Positions 14,016 to 22,343 are shown, counted from the stretch's first letter. The stretch: DNA of 52,276 nucleotides from Gemmatimonadota bacterium (GCA_022825725.1 JAJDWE010000024.1:1-52276), one strand, 5' to 3'. Made by a program: numbers and translations. The notes: generated from the letters alone by a model not told the origin.

Positions 14016-16229
14016 TTAGAAGACGACGCGGTAGGAGACGTTGAGGGCTCTGCCGGCCTCGGGCATGATCTCCTTCACCCTCGACAGGTGATGCCGGTAC
14101 TCGGTGTCGCCGATGTTCTCGAGGTGGAGCGTGACGACGTGCAGCCGGCCGGCGAAGGTGAAACGCACGCCGCCCGAGACGCCGAAGATCGCGTATCCGT
14201 CGGTCGGTTCCTCGAACCTTCCCGTCCGCTCCTGGCTCTGCGCCATCCGCGTCTCGGCCTCCACGAACCAGTCCACCGGGGAATAGCCGATCGCAAGGCG
14301 ACCCTGGAGCGGGGGCATGAACGGGAGGGGCTCGTCCGTGGCGCTGAGCGTGCCGCGCACGTACGACGCGACGACCTCCACCTTGAATCCGGCCGGCATC
14401 GACCACTCGAGCACACCCTCGAAGCCGGTCAGGACGGCGTCCTCCCCCACGAACTGGTAGATGGGGAGCCGGACGCGGCTGAGTTTCCCGGTCGCCTGCG
14501 GAAAGATGTAGCCCGAGATCGCGTTGCGGAACCACGTCGCCTCGGCGTTCAGGCGTTGTCCCGTGAGCCGCCCGAACAGGTCGATCCCGAGTCCGGTTTC
14601 CGTCTCGAGCGAGGGATTGCCGACGTCGAATGAATTGGACGCGAGGTGCGGCCCCTCCGAGTAGAGTTCGTGTACATCCGGGGTGCGAAAGGCACGGCCC
14701 ACGCTCCCACCCACGGTGAGGGGGCCGGAGAGCCGCAGAAGCGCACCCAGCGATCCGGAAACCGCGTCGAAGGAACGTGCGCGGATGTGTCCGATGTCGG
14801 AGGACGGGTCCTCCTCGTCCGGTTCCAGTTCGACCCGATCGTAGCGGAGGCCGGCCTCGATCGAGACCGGATCGAGCTGGATCTCCTCGAGGAGATACGC
14901 GGCCTGCGTCCTGCGCCGGGAATCCGGGTTGTAGAGCACGCCCCCGTATCCGAAGTCCTCAAACGAGACTCTCGTTCCGATGGCGCCCGATGTGAACGGG
15001 CCCCATCCCCCGTGCCGAACCCGGGCCTCCCCGCTCACGATCTCGCGCTCGTACATCGCACCGAGGATGCCGGAGGACTCCTGCTCGTGATGCTGGTACG
15101 TCGTGTAGCCCGCATCGATTTCGATCGCCTCCACGCCCTGCCCGGGGCGGATGACGCTGCGGAAGCGGCCCGCGGCCCTCTCCTGCTCCGTGCGCACCGG
15201 GTTCGTGTGGCCGCCGAGGAAGCCTCCGGGGATCCCGTAGTCGTTCCTGAAGACGCGAAATGAGCCGCCCGCGTAGCCCCAGTCGTCCACCCACGAGGTC
15301 CCGGCCGACGCGCTCCACACGTCGGTCTGGGTTCCCGCGAGCCTCCCGATGGGCGTCCGCAGATCCCCGGACTCGCGCTTCGACACCTCGACGCGGAGCG
15401 GGACGTTTTCGGTGATTCCGACGGTCATCTCGCCGCTTCCCCCGACGGCGCGGGTCGCCGACTGTCCCTGCATCGAGGCGAAGCCGGTCGGGCGGTAGGG
15501 CACCGCGCGGGGTATCTCGTCCCGCACCACATTGATCACGCCCCCGAGGACGCTGCTGCCGTAGAGGATCGCGCTCGGCCCGCGAATCACGTCGATTCGC
15601 CGAGCCGTGGAAGGGGAGAGCGCCGAGGCGTGGTCCAGGCCGCTGTTGATGACGTCGCCCACGCGCCGGCCGTCTTCAAGGATGAGGATCCGGTCTCCGG
15701 ACAGGCCGCGGATGACCGGCTGGGCGGTACCCGGTCCCATGCTGTTCACGGCGACGCCCGGAACCGTTGCCACCGTCTTCGCGACGGTGCCGGCCAGCTG
15801 CCGCTGCAGTTCCTCTCCTGCGAAGACGGCGGAGGGCCGGATGGCCTCGTTTGCGACCGTGGGGCTCAGGACTGCCGTGACGACGAGATCGGGCGAAGGA
15901 ACGGCGGCGACTTCAAGGTCGACCGTGGCCGGCTCCCCGTGGCCGACATCGAGGGTCGTCGTTGCATAGCCGAGGCGATCGACCCGGAGCTCGTACTGTT
16001 CGGCGTCCGGCACGGCGATGCGGAACGCGCCGTCTCCGTGCGTGACGGCGCCGCGGCCCGTGCCGACGACCGTGATCGTCGCGCCCGCGAGCGGCATCCC
16101 GCCCTTCGCCGACCGAACGATCCCCTCGAGGACGCCCTCGTCCTGTTGCGCCTGCGCGGCCGACGGCGGCGCGGCGGCGCTCAGGCCCATGCTCAGTATG
16201 AATGGAACTGCGATGAGTCGTTTCATCAT
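14016..16229 (-). CDS. TonB-dependent outer-membrane receptor
   Basis: A 737-residue outer-membrane receptor. MMKRLIAVPFILSMGLSAAA is a signal peptide; residues ~30-115 form a carboxypeptidase-regulatory-like beta-sandwich (GIVRSAKGGMPLAGATITVV); the plug follows with TVPGVAVNSMGPGTAQPVIRG and INVVRD; the remainder is the 22-strand barrel ending in an aromatic residue (RVVF), as needed for membrane insertion. The plug resembles siderophore/heme receptors. A Fur-box-like site ~85-100 bases upstream supports iron control. The open frame extends upstream to 16910 but is not coding there. The ligand is unknown. Confidence 0.93.
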   Translation of the reverse strand: MMKRLIAVPFILSMGLSAAAPPSAAQAQQDEGVLEGIVRSAKGGMPLAGATITVVGTGRGAVTHGDGAFRIAVPDAEQYELRVDRLGYATTTLDVGHGEPATVDLEVAAVPSPDLVVTAVLSPTVANEAIRPSAVFAGEELQRQLAGTVAKTVATVPGVAVNSMGPGTAQPVIRGLSGDRILILEDGRRVGDVINSGLDHASALSPSTARRIDVIRGPSAILYGSSVLGGVINVVRDEIPRAVPYRPTGFASMQGQSATRAVGGSGEMTVGITENVPLRVEVSKRESGDLRTPIGRLAGTQTDVWSASAGTSWVDDWGYAGGSFRVFRNDYGIPGGFLGGHTNPVRTEQERAAGRFRSVIRPGQGVEAIEIDAGYTTYQHHEQESSGILGAMYEREIVSGEARVRHGGWGPFTSGAIGTRVSFEDFGYGGVLYNPDSRRRTQAAYLLEEIQLDPVSIEAGLRYDRVELEPDEEDPSSDIGHIRARSFDAVSGSLGALLRLSGPLTVGGSVGRAFRTPDVHELYSEGPHLASNSFDVGNPSLETETGLGIDLFGRLTGQRLNAEATWFRNAISGYIFPQATGKLSRVRLPIYQFVGEDAVLTGFEGVLEWSMPAGFKVEVVASYVRGTLSATDEPLPFMPPLQGRLAIGYSPVDWFVEAETRMAQSQERTGRFEEPTDGYAIFGVSGGVRFTFAGRLHVVTLHLENIGDTEYRHHLSRVKEIMPEAGRALNVSYRVVF

Positions 16230-16310
16230 GTCCGTCCTGGAAGGCTTCCGGTTGCTCTCGCTCGCTGCGGGTGGTGTCGAGCCGGGGAGTGGACGAGAGC
16301 ATTGCGGCTG

Positions 16311-16330
16311 TAATGATAATGGATTCTCAA
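16311..16330 (-). promoter_or_regulatory. Fur-box-like operator upstream of TonB receptor
   Basis: Read on the minus strand, TTGAGAATCCATTATCATTA resembles the Fur consensus of repeated NAT(A/T)AT hexamers and stands out as AT-rich in GC-rich surroundings. It lies 82-101 bases before the receptor ATG. The same TTGAGAAT core occurs in the site at 18722. Confidence 0.5.
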
Positions 16331-16350
16331 TAAGGAGCAACCGGGGGTGG

Positions 16351-17142
16351 CTACGGCCGCTTGAGCCGCCGGAACCGGAACAGGGCGAGCCACTGGTCGA
16401 AGGTGAGGCTGCGGGGGAGTCCGGACGGATCGAACCGGAGATCGCGACCCAGCCGCTGGATCTGCGGGCGCGTGAATTCGGATCGGAGACACCGCCGGAT
16501 TGAGCGCCCGTCGCGACCGAAGCAACGCCGGATGAAGCGCCGGTAGTCCGCGGCCTCGAATCGGTCCACGAGCGGCCGGGTTCGCCGGGCGAGCCAGAGC
16601 GCGACGGCGTCGACGCGGGGAGGGGGATCGAAGTCGGTACGGCGGAAGCGCCGCGCGATCTCGATCTGCCACCACGGCTTGAGCAGCAGCGAGGACCGCG
16701 TCTCCCGGGAACAGGGACCGCCGGCGAACCGTTCGGCCGCCTCGCGCTGAACCACGAGCCAGGCGTCCCGCGGGAGAGGGTCGGCCTCGACGAGCCGCCG
16801 GACGATGGCGGCCGTCCGGTTGAACGGGATGTTCCCCAGGACCTTGTAGGGGACGTCGGGCAGTTCAAAACGCAGGAAGTCGGAGCGGACGATCGTGACG
16901 CGGTCGTCACCCCGGAAGCGCGTGCGAAGCGTTTCGGCCAGCGATCCGTCGAACTCCACCGCGACGACCTCGCGGCAGCGGCGCGCCAGTTCTCGAGTGA
17001 GAATGCCGCGGCCCGGCCCGATCTCGACGACCAGATCGCTTCGTTCGAGGGGAGCCTGAGCGATCAGGCTAGCCGCAAGCGACCTGCTCCGGAGGAAGTG
17101 CTGCGAGAGGTCCGCACGCCTGGGTGCCCGTTGCCGGGACAC
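16351..17142 (-). CDS. Erm-type 23S rRNA adenine N6-methyltransferase
   Basis: A 263-residue SAM-dependent methyltransferase of the KsgA/Erm superfamily. ADLSQHFLRSR at residues 10-20 matches the N-terminal signature of Erm proteins; VVEIGPGRG (38-46) binds SAM; GNIPFNRTAAIVRRL (103-117) is the catalytic N-I-P-F motif with the Erm-specific R-T-S/A continuation. Erm enzymes methylate A2058 of 23S rRNA and give macrolide-lincosamide-streptogramin B resistance; the paralogous KsgA methylates 16S rRNA. The combination here is closer to actinobacterial Erm than to KsgA. It has no leader peptide or attenuator visible. Substrate is inferred. Confidence 0.8.
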   Translation of the reverse strand: MSRQRAPRRADLSQHFLRSRSLAASLIAQAPLERSDLVVEIGPGRGILTRELARRCREVVAVEFDGSLAETLRTRFRGDDRVTIVRSDFLRFELPDVPYKVLGNIPFNRTAAIVRRLVEADPLPRDAWLVVQREAAERFAGGPCSRETRSSLLLKPWWQIEIARRFRRTDFDPPPRVDAVALWLARRTRPLVDRFEAADYRRFIRRCFGRDGRSIRRCLRSEFTRPQIQRLGRDLRFDPSGLPRSLTFDQWLALFRFRRLKRP

Positions 17143-17296
17143 GGCGAACCATCACGAACGTGGACATGAAATCTCCTGCGCTGCACGTGCGAATCGAAGA
17201 GCCTGCGCACACGACGCTAGGCAACAAGATGCTGGCATGACCAGCCTCCGGGCAAACGTGGCGGTGCTCCCGGTTGCCTGCTAAAGTTAAAGGATC

Positions 17297-17497
17297 ATGA
17301 GCATTAAGGCGGAATACCGGGATGGGGTCTTCGCTCCCCTGCAGAAGGTCGAGGAGCCCACACCCGGCGAGGTCTACGAAGTCTTCTCCGAGGGCGAGCT
17401 ACAGCGGCTTGCGGCGGACGTTCCGTGGTTGAAGGGTTCGGAACGAAGCTTCGAGTTCTGGGAAAACGAGGAGGATGACGTCTACGATAGCCTATAG
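17297..17497 (+). CDS. AF2212-like (DUF104) antitoxin
   Basis: A 66-residue acidic protein starting MSIKAEYRDGVFAPLQKVEE, the DUF104/AF2212 signature (I-x-A-x-Y-x-x-G-V-x-x-P-L). The acidic C-terminal tail (FEFWENEEDDVYDSL) could mask the toxin's active site. It overlaps the PemK-like toxin gene by 23 bases, so the two form a type II module. AF2212-like antitoxins usually pair with PIN toxins; pairing with MazF/PemK is less usual. Confidence 0.85.
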   Translation: MSIKAEYRDGVFAPLQKVEEPTPGEVYEVFSEGELQRLAADVPWLKGSERSFEFWENEEDDVYDSL

Positions 17498-17825
17498 GCA
17501 GGGCGACATCGTTCTCGTCTCCTTCCCCTTCACTGATCGCACTTCTTCCAAGAGACGCCCCGCGCTGGTCCTTTCCCCGGATTCCTTCAATGCCGCTGGC
17601 GAGGATCTCGTGCTGGCGGCCATCACTTCCCACCTCACGGGTGACCCGAACGCGGTGCATCTCCGGTGCCGTGACTTCGCGGAAGGCGGGCTTCCCAAGG
17701 CATCGATGGTGAAGACGACGAAGCTATTTACGATGCACTCTTCGCTCGTTGCCAAGCGAATCTGCGCTCACCAGATCGAGAAGATGGAGGAAATCCTGGG
17801 GTCATTGCGCGGGTTTTTCTCCTGA
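17475..17825 (+). CDS. MazF/PemK-type endoribonuclease toxin
   Basis: A 116-residue SH3-like protein. RQGDIVLVSFPFTD then KRRPALVLSPD and a central LVLAAITSHLTGDPN give the MazF/PemK core; KASMVKTTKLFTM corresponds to the conserved S-x-x-x-x-x-x-I/L strand. MazF-type toxins cut single-stranded RNA at short sites. Start ATG 17475 lies inside the antitoxin gene. Confidence 0.9.
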   Translation: MTSTIAYRQGDIVLVSFPFTDRTSSKRRPALVLSPDSFNAAGEDLVLAAITSHLTGDPNAVHLRCRDFAEGGLPKASMVKTTKLFTMHSSLVAKRICAHQIEKMEEILGSLRGFFS

Positions 17826-17878
17826 ATCGGCTGCGCTTGGATCATTAGGAGGCCCATCGGCACCCTCCTCCTCCCGAA

Positions 17879-17904
17879 GCCTACGGACGGCTTTCTTCGT
17901 AGGC
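17879..17904 (+). other. 7-bp hairpin between toxin and membrane gene
   Basis: GCCTACG (17879-17885) pairs with CGTAGGC (17898-17904) across a 12-base loop, ending seven bases before the next start codon. It could be a weak terminator for the toxin-antitoxin unit or limit translation of the next gene. No T-run follows. Confidence 0.3.
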
Positions 17905-17911
17905 ACGGGGC

Positions 17912-18661
17912 ATGGGCAGGGTCACCGAAGGAGATGTGAGCGGGCTGACGGTCGAGTATCCGGGTGCCGAGAACGCGGGCGGGGCCGGACCGGGAGAAGC
18001 GTCCGGTCGCGTTCGGACGCGACCGGGGCGCTGGCTTCGCCGAGTCGTGAGGTGGGGCGTGACGGCGGTCCTGCTTGCGGTGCTTCCCTTCATCCTCCTC
18101 GTCCGCGGCGGCGTCTTCGCCTGGCAGCAGTGGGGGCTCGGGGCGTGGTCCTCGCTGGCGGTCTCGGCGGCGGCCACCGCGCTGCTCCTGGCGTTCTACG
18201 CGTGGGCGGCGAGTCGGCGGCTGGGGGCGGGGAAGCGCCTCAGGAGGTTCGCGACCCGGATCGCGGCGCTCGCCGCGGCCGCGTTCGTGCTCTACTCGCT
18301 GCTCGTCATCGCGGGCGGGAACGTGAAGTCGGAAGAGGTGCGGGCCGAGTACCTGGGCCTCCATCCTCTGTTGCGGATGGCCGTATCGGTCTTCGTCCTG
18401 GCCGACCCGGACGCCGTGATCACCGATGCGGCGCGCACGCCCGATTTCTACGCCCGCGCGGGGCTTCCGGCCAACGAGTCTTCCCTGCACTTCCGCCAGG
18501 ACGACGGCTTCGTCCATGCGATGGATCTTCGCACGATCAACCGGCCCGCATGGCGGAACTTCGCGGCCGAACTCGCGTTCCGGGCGATGGGCTTCCACAC
18601 GCTCCGCCACGTCGGTACGGCCGATCACCTGCACGTGTCCCTGAGGTCGCCGAGCCGGTGA
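17912..18661 (+). CDS. membrane protein with C-terminal M15/extensin-like domain
   Basis: The 249-residue protein has a disordered N-terminus, three hydrophobic segments (about 47-68, 76-97 and 113-131) and a soluble ~110-residue C-terminus. The C-terminus contains SLHFRQDDGFVHAMDLRT and ends with DHLHVSL. An H...D pair followed by HxH recalls metal-binding M15-type D-Ala-D-Ala peptidases and extensin-like proteins, so a periplasmic peptidoglycan or peptide hydrolase is possible. This is a motif-level comparison only. No operon partner: the Fur-controlled operon begins 107 bases later with its own control site. Confidence 0.6.
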   Translation: MGRVTEGDVSGLTVEYPGAENAGGAGPGEASGRVRTRPGRWLRRVVRWGVTAVLLAVLPFILLVRGGVFAWQQWGLGAWSSLAVSAAATALLLAFYAWAASRRLGAGKRLRRFATRIAALAAAAFVLYSLLVIAGGNVKSEEVRAEYLGLHPLLRMAVSVFVLADPDAVITDAARTPDFYARAGLPANESSLHFRQDDGFVHAMDLRTINRPAWRNFAAELAFRAMGFHTLRHVGTADHLHVSLRSPSR

Positions 18662-18721
18662 TCGAATGCGACCTGCCGGACCCTTGACCTGGCCGGATCG
18701 CCCGTGGATCTTCGGAGCCAG

Positions 18722-18743
18722 TTGAGAATGAATCTCATTCTAA
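18722..18743 (+). promoter_or_regulatory. Fur-box-like palindrome
   Basis: AGAATGA (18725-18731) and TCATTCT (18735-18741) form a perfect inverted repeat around ATC, within TTGAGAATGAATCTCATTCT. This is close to the Fur 7-1-7 type and lies 25 bases before the start of the helix-hairpin-helix lipoprotein gene, well placed to repress the four-gene operon under iron-replete conditions. Confidence 0.65.
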
Positions 18744-18767
18744 TCCAGAGCCAGGAGCCGAGGAAGC

Positions 18768-19478
18768 ATGTCCCGTCATCACCTCGCAACGCTTGCCATC
18801 GCCATGATCCCGGTACTGACGGGCGGCTGCGGCGGGGATGGACATGCGGCAGAGTCCGAACACGCCGCCGCAGAGTCCACCGAGGCCATGGGCGATATGG
18901 ATGCCGCCGATGCGACGGCCGCCCTCCTGAACCCCAACCTCGCCACGGAAGACGACCTGACCGCGGTCCCCGGGATCACGGCGGAGGTTGCCGCGGCGGT
19001 CGTCGGCGGACGGCCCTACCTGAGCGCGGCGGACCTGCACGGAGCGCTTGCGGAGGCGATCGGGGACGAGGCGGCGCTCGCGGCTTACGGCGCGCTCTGG
19101 CTGCCGATCAACCTCAACGACGTGACGACCGACGAGATCCTGCGGATTCCGGGTGTGGGCGATCGCATGGCGCATGAATTCGAGGAGTACCGCCCGTACG
19201 TGGATATGGGCGAGTTCCGCATGGAGATCGGGAAGTACGTGGACGAGGAAGAGGTCGAGCGGCTCGCGAGCTACGTGTACGTCCCGATCGACCTGAACAC
19301 CGCCACCCGCGAAGAGATCATGGCGGTTCCGGGGATGAGCGATCGCATGGCCCACGAGTTCGAGGAGTACCGCCCGTACACCGACATGGACCAGTTCCGG
19401 CGCGAGATCGGGAAGTACGTGGACGAGAACGAGGTCGCGCGGTTCGAGCGCTACGTGACGCTGAACCCCGGGGGATAG
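18768..19478 (+). CDS. helix-hairpin-helix repeat lipoprotein
   Basis: A 236-residue exported protein with signal MSRHHLATLAIAMIPVLTGGC. After an Ala/Glu-rich linker come three helix-hairpin-helix units: NPNLATEDDLTAVPGITAEV (~45-65), NLNDVTTDEILRIPGVGDRM (~115-134) and DLNTATREEIMAVPGMSDRM (~170-189). The second and third are near-copies extending through MAHEFEEYRPY and IGKYVDE, an internal duplication of ~57 residues. HhH units usually bind DNA (ComEA), but strongly acidic surfaces here argue against that, so protein interaction is more likely. It starts a Fur-boxed operon with a PepSY protein and an ABC transporter. Confidence 0.8.
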   Translation: MSRHHLATLAIAMIPVLTGGCGGDGHAAESEHAAAESTEAMGDMDAADATAALLNPNLATEDDLTAVPGITAEVAAAVVGGRPYLSAADLHGALAEAIGDEAALAAYGALWLPINLNDVTTDEILRIPGVGDRMAHEFEEYRPYVDMGEFRMEIGKYVDEEEVERLASYVYVPIDLNTATREEIMAVPGMSDRMAHEFEEYRPYTDMDQFRREIGKYVDENEVARFERYVTLNPGG

Positions 19479-19530
19479 CCGCGGGTCCGGGCGGGGCGCG
19501 GGCTGACGTCGTCCCGGTGGCGTCGATGCG

Positions 19531-20697
19531 ATGATCCGGGCAGTCATTTTCTGGCTGCACCTCGTGGTGGCCGTTGTCGCCGGGGTCGTGGTTCTGATGC
19601 TCGCGGCGACGGGCGTGGTCCTGTCGCTGGAGGAGACGGTGACGGGACTCGCGGAGCGGCGGTACGCCGTGGCCGCGCCGGCGGGTGCGGTACGGCTGTC
19701 TCCGGAGGAGATCGCGGGGGCGGCGGGGTTCACGGCGACGTCGCTGAGCTATCGGTCGGATCCGCGCGCGCCCGTGCGCGTCCACGAGGGGCAGAACCGA
19801 TACGCACGCGTCGATCCGTACACGGGGCGGGTGCTGGCGACGGGACCGGGGGGACTCGAGCGGTTCTTCGAGAGCGTCCACAACTGGCACCGCTGGTTCA
19901 ACGTCTCCGGAGGCTCTGTGCGTCGTGCGCGGGCCGTGACGGGGGCGTTCAATCTCGCCTTCCTCTTCCTGCTGCTCACGGGACCGATCCTGTGGCTCCC
20001 GCGGCCCTTCACCCGACGGGCGTTTGCCAAGGCATTCCTTTTCCGTCGCGGGGAGAGAGGCACCCGGCGCGACCTCAACTGGCACCAGGTGGTCGGGATC
20101 TGGTCCGTCCTGCCGCTGGCCGTGATCGCGGCAACGGGGGTCACTTCGTCGTATCCGGCCGTGGGAGATCGGGTCTATCCGATCGTGGGGAAGGTGGTGC
20201 CCGCCGGGGCATGGCCACTTGAACCCTCGTCCGAAGGAGCAGGTGTCGAGGGAGCGACGATTGCAGAGACGGCGATTGCGGAGGACTCCGCCCGCGGGCC
20301 GGACTCCGCTGGCGCGCCGGACGCGGAGCTGGGGGCCGTGCTCGCAACCGCCGAGGCATGGACGCGGGAGTGGCGGACGCTGACCCTGAACATGCCGCGC
20401 CCCTCGGACGGTGAGGTTCGCGTCGAGGTGCGGGCGGGCCGCGCGGGCCAGCCTCACAGGACCGGCGTTCTCACCCTGGACGCCGCCTCCGGCACCGCGC
20501 GCGCATGGAAATCATTCGCCGACGACACACCCGGGCGACGTGCGCAGCAGTTCCTGCGGTACGCGCACACGGGGGAGTACTGGGGGCTTGCGGGCCAGTT
20601 GCTGGCGGGACTCTTCTCGTTGGCGGCCGTGCTGATGGTGTGGACCGGCCTTTCGCTCGCAGTGCGCCGTCTCCGACGAGGAACGAGGAGAAGATGA
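19531..20697 (+). CDS. PepSY-associated TM protein, iron-regulated type
   Basis: The 388-residue protein has a PepSY_TM layout: N-terminal membrane segment (VIFWLHLVVAVVAGVVVLML), a periplasmic PepSY region around LSPEEIAGAAGF and YARVDPYTGRVL, conserved HNWHRWFNVSG, a second membrane pair, a periplasmic loop (~170-325) and a last helix. Conserved His residues (HNWHRW, NWHQVVG, YAHTGEYWG) recall ferric-reductase-like members that act with siderophore receptors. It follows the HhH lipoprotein by 52 bases and overlaps the ABC ATPase gene by four (ATGA). A role in reducing or releasing iron at the inner membrane is inferred. Confidence 0.88.
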   Translation: MIRAVIFWLHLVVAVVAGVVVLMLAATGVVLSLEETVTGLAERRYAVAAPAGAVRLSPEEIAGAAGFTATSLSYRSDPRAPVRVHEGQNRYARVDPYTGRVLATGPGGLERFFESVHNWHRWFNVSGGSVRRARAVTGAFNLAFLFLLLTGPILWLPRPFTRRAFAKAFLFRRGERGTRRDLNWHQVVGIWSVLPLAVIAATGVTSSYPAVGDRVYPIVGKVVPAGAWPLEPSSEGAGVEGATIAETAIAEDSARGPDSAGAPDAELGAVLATAEAWTREWRTLTLNMPRPSDGEVRVEVRAGRAGQPHRTGVLTLDAASGTARAWKSFADDTPGRRAQQFLRYAHTGEYWGLAGQLLAGLFSLAAVLMVWTGLSLAVRRLRRGTRRR

Positions 20698-21410
20698 CCA
20701 TCGAAAACGGACCCGCGGACCTGAGGCTTCGCGCGCTGGGTGTCGGATATCGCCGGGGGCAGCCGGTCGTGGGTGGACTTTCGCTCGACATCGTGCCCGG
20801 CGAGGTGCTCGCGGTGGTCGGGCCCAACGGCTCGGGCAAGACGACGCTCTTCCGCACACTTCTGGGTGTCCTGACCCCCGTGGACGGCGAGGCCGCGGTG
20901 TCCGGCTCCGACCCGGCGGACTACCGGCGCCGACACGGTATCGGCTACCTGGCGGAAGACACCGTGCTCCCTGCGGGATGGACGTGCGACGGCCTCCTCG
21001 CGCTGGCGGCGGCCGCGGCCGGTCCCGACGCGGATGTCGAGCGGGCGTGTCGCCTGGCCGGGCTGGACTACGACACCGACGGTCCCGCCGACGCGCTCTC
21101 GAAGGGGATGCGGCGCCGGCTGGCCCTCGCCATGGCCCTGATGCGGCCGACCGGGCTGCTCTTCCTGGACGAGCCGGAATCGGGACTGGATCCCGGGCAG
21201 CGCATCCGCCTCCGCAGGCGGATCGAGGAGATTCGCGGCCGGACCACGATCCTCGTCGCCAGCCACGACCTCGGCGAACTCGCGATGATGAGCGACCGCG
21301 TGCTCCTGATCGACCAGGGGCGCGGGCGCATCGTGCAGCCACCGGAAGGCGGGTTCACGCGCGAGTTCCTGGAGACGGAGTTCGTCGGGCTGGAAGGGGC
21401 GGTGTCATGA
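20694..21410 (+). CDS. ABC transporter ATP-binding protein
   Basis: A 238-residue ATPase. Walker A is GPNGSGKTT, the signature is the degenerate ALSKGMRRRL, Walker B is GLLFLDEPESGLD, and the switch His lies in VASHDL. It most resembles ATPases of ABC-2 type exporters. The start overlaps the PepSY stop (ATGA), and its stop overlaps the permease start. Together with the permease it forms a complete two-gene transporter in a probable iron-regulated operon. Confidence 0.93.
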   Translation: MTIENGPADLRLRALGVGYRRGQPVVGGLSLDIVPGEVLAVVGPNGSGKTTLFRTLLGVLTPVDGEAAVSGSDPADYRRRHGIGYLAEDTVLPAGWTCDGLLALAAAAAGPDADVERACRLAGLDYDTDGPADALSKGMRRRLALAMALMRPTGLLFLDEPESGLDPGQRIRLRRRIEEIRGRTTILVASHDLGELAMMSDRVLLIDQGRGRIVQPPEGGFTREFLETEFVGLEGAVS

Positions 21411-22261
21411 ACGGTCCCATGAACATCGTCGCGGCTTCCCTCCGGAACGCGGTGCGGCGCAAGTGGAAGTTCGCGCTGGTGGTTTTCCTGTTGGGCGCCG
21501 GGGTCGTCGCCCTCTCGCACGCCTACGACCTGGCGGGAACGTTCGAACGCATACAGGCCGCGAGCGAGCAGATCGAGAGCGAGGGCACCGAGCCGTCCGC
21601 CGAGGAGGTTGAAGCCATGGCGATCGGCGCGGGAATGTTCGCCCTCTTCGGTCTGTTGAACCTCGCCTTCGGCTTCTGCACGATCCTCTTCGCCTTCCTC
21701 ATGCCGGGCGGGATCGTCGCGGACGAGCGACGCAGCGGTGCGATCATGCTGTGGGCGCAACATCCGATGCCGCTTCGCGCCTTCTATCTGCAGCGATACG
21801 CCGGCATACAGGTCGCGACGCTCGCGGCGCTCGCGGTCTTCGGGCTGACGGCCGCGGTCGCTGACATGCCGCCCCAGGCGGCGCCGACCACGGCACTGGG
21901 AGGCGTGGCAAGCATCTGTCTCACCGGTGTGCTCGCATGCGCGATCAGCTTCGCCATTACCGCGCTCGGCATCCGCCGCGCCGCGCTGGTCGGACTGCTT
22001 TACTACCTGCTCTCGGGCGCTGTGGGATCGCTACTCGAGAATCCCGCCCTGGAGACCGTGGCGGCGGTGGAGTCGGCCCGCGCCGTCCTGCCGTTCTTCA
22101 TCTTTCCCTCGGGAGTCATGAACGATCTCGTCGCAGGTTTCGGGTCCGAGGCTGCCTGGGACTGGGGAGCGACGGGCCTCACCGTCTATCACTTCGCACT
22201 ATGGACCGGCATCGCCTGGCTCGGGCTCCGCCGGCTCGAGAAGCGCCCGCTCAAGCTGTGA
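21407..22261 (+). CDS. ABC-2-like permease
   Basis: A 284-residue integral membrane protein with about six helices: KFALVVFLLGAGVVALSHAY near the N-terminus, an acidic loop with ASEQIESEGTEPSAEEVEAM, then helices including FGLLNLAFGFCTILFAFLM and a conserved ADERRSGAIMLWAQHP turn typical of ABC-2 permeases. It overlaps the ATPase by four bases. Substrate unknown; location in the Fur-boxed operon suggests a metal-, heme- or siderophore-related load. Confidence 0.88.
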   Translation: MNGPMNIVAASLRNAVRRKWKFALVVFLLGAGVVALSHAYDLAGTFERIQAASEQIESEGTEPSAEEVEAMAIGAGMFALFGLLNLAFGFCTILFAFLMPGGIVADERRSGAIMLWAQHPMPLRAFYLQRYAGIQVATLAALAVFGLTAAVADMPPQAAPTTALGGVASICLTGVLACAISFAITALGIRRAALVGLLYYLLSGAVGSLLENPALETVAAVESARAVLPFFIFPSGVMNDLVAGFGSEAAWDWGATGLTVYHFALWTGIAWLGLRRLEKRPLKL

Positions 22262-22268
22262 CGTGAGA

Positions 22269-22316
22269 TTGTCGCCGTTCGCCTACATCTGCGATTTGTC
22301 GCCGTTCGCCGACATC
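22269..22316. repeat. two direct copies of a 21-bp sequence
   Basis: TTGTCGCCGTTCGCC followed by (T/G)ACATC occurs at 22269-22289 and 22296-22316, differing at one base, with a 27-base period. It lies between the convergent ABC permease and CPBP protease genes. Purpose unknown; two copies do not make a CRISPR. Confidence 0.6.
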
Positions 22317-22343
22317 GCCACGAAGGTCCGGGGGCTCCCGGCT

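Noticed and set aside
16351-17142. Housekeeping KsgA
   Set aside because: The N-terminal and NIPF-R-T motifs look Erm-like, and the C-terminal domain is short and very Arg-rich; final choice needs phylogeny.
22269-22316. CRISPR array
   Set aside because: Only two copies, a 6-base spacing, no leader and no cas genes.
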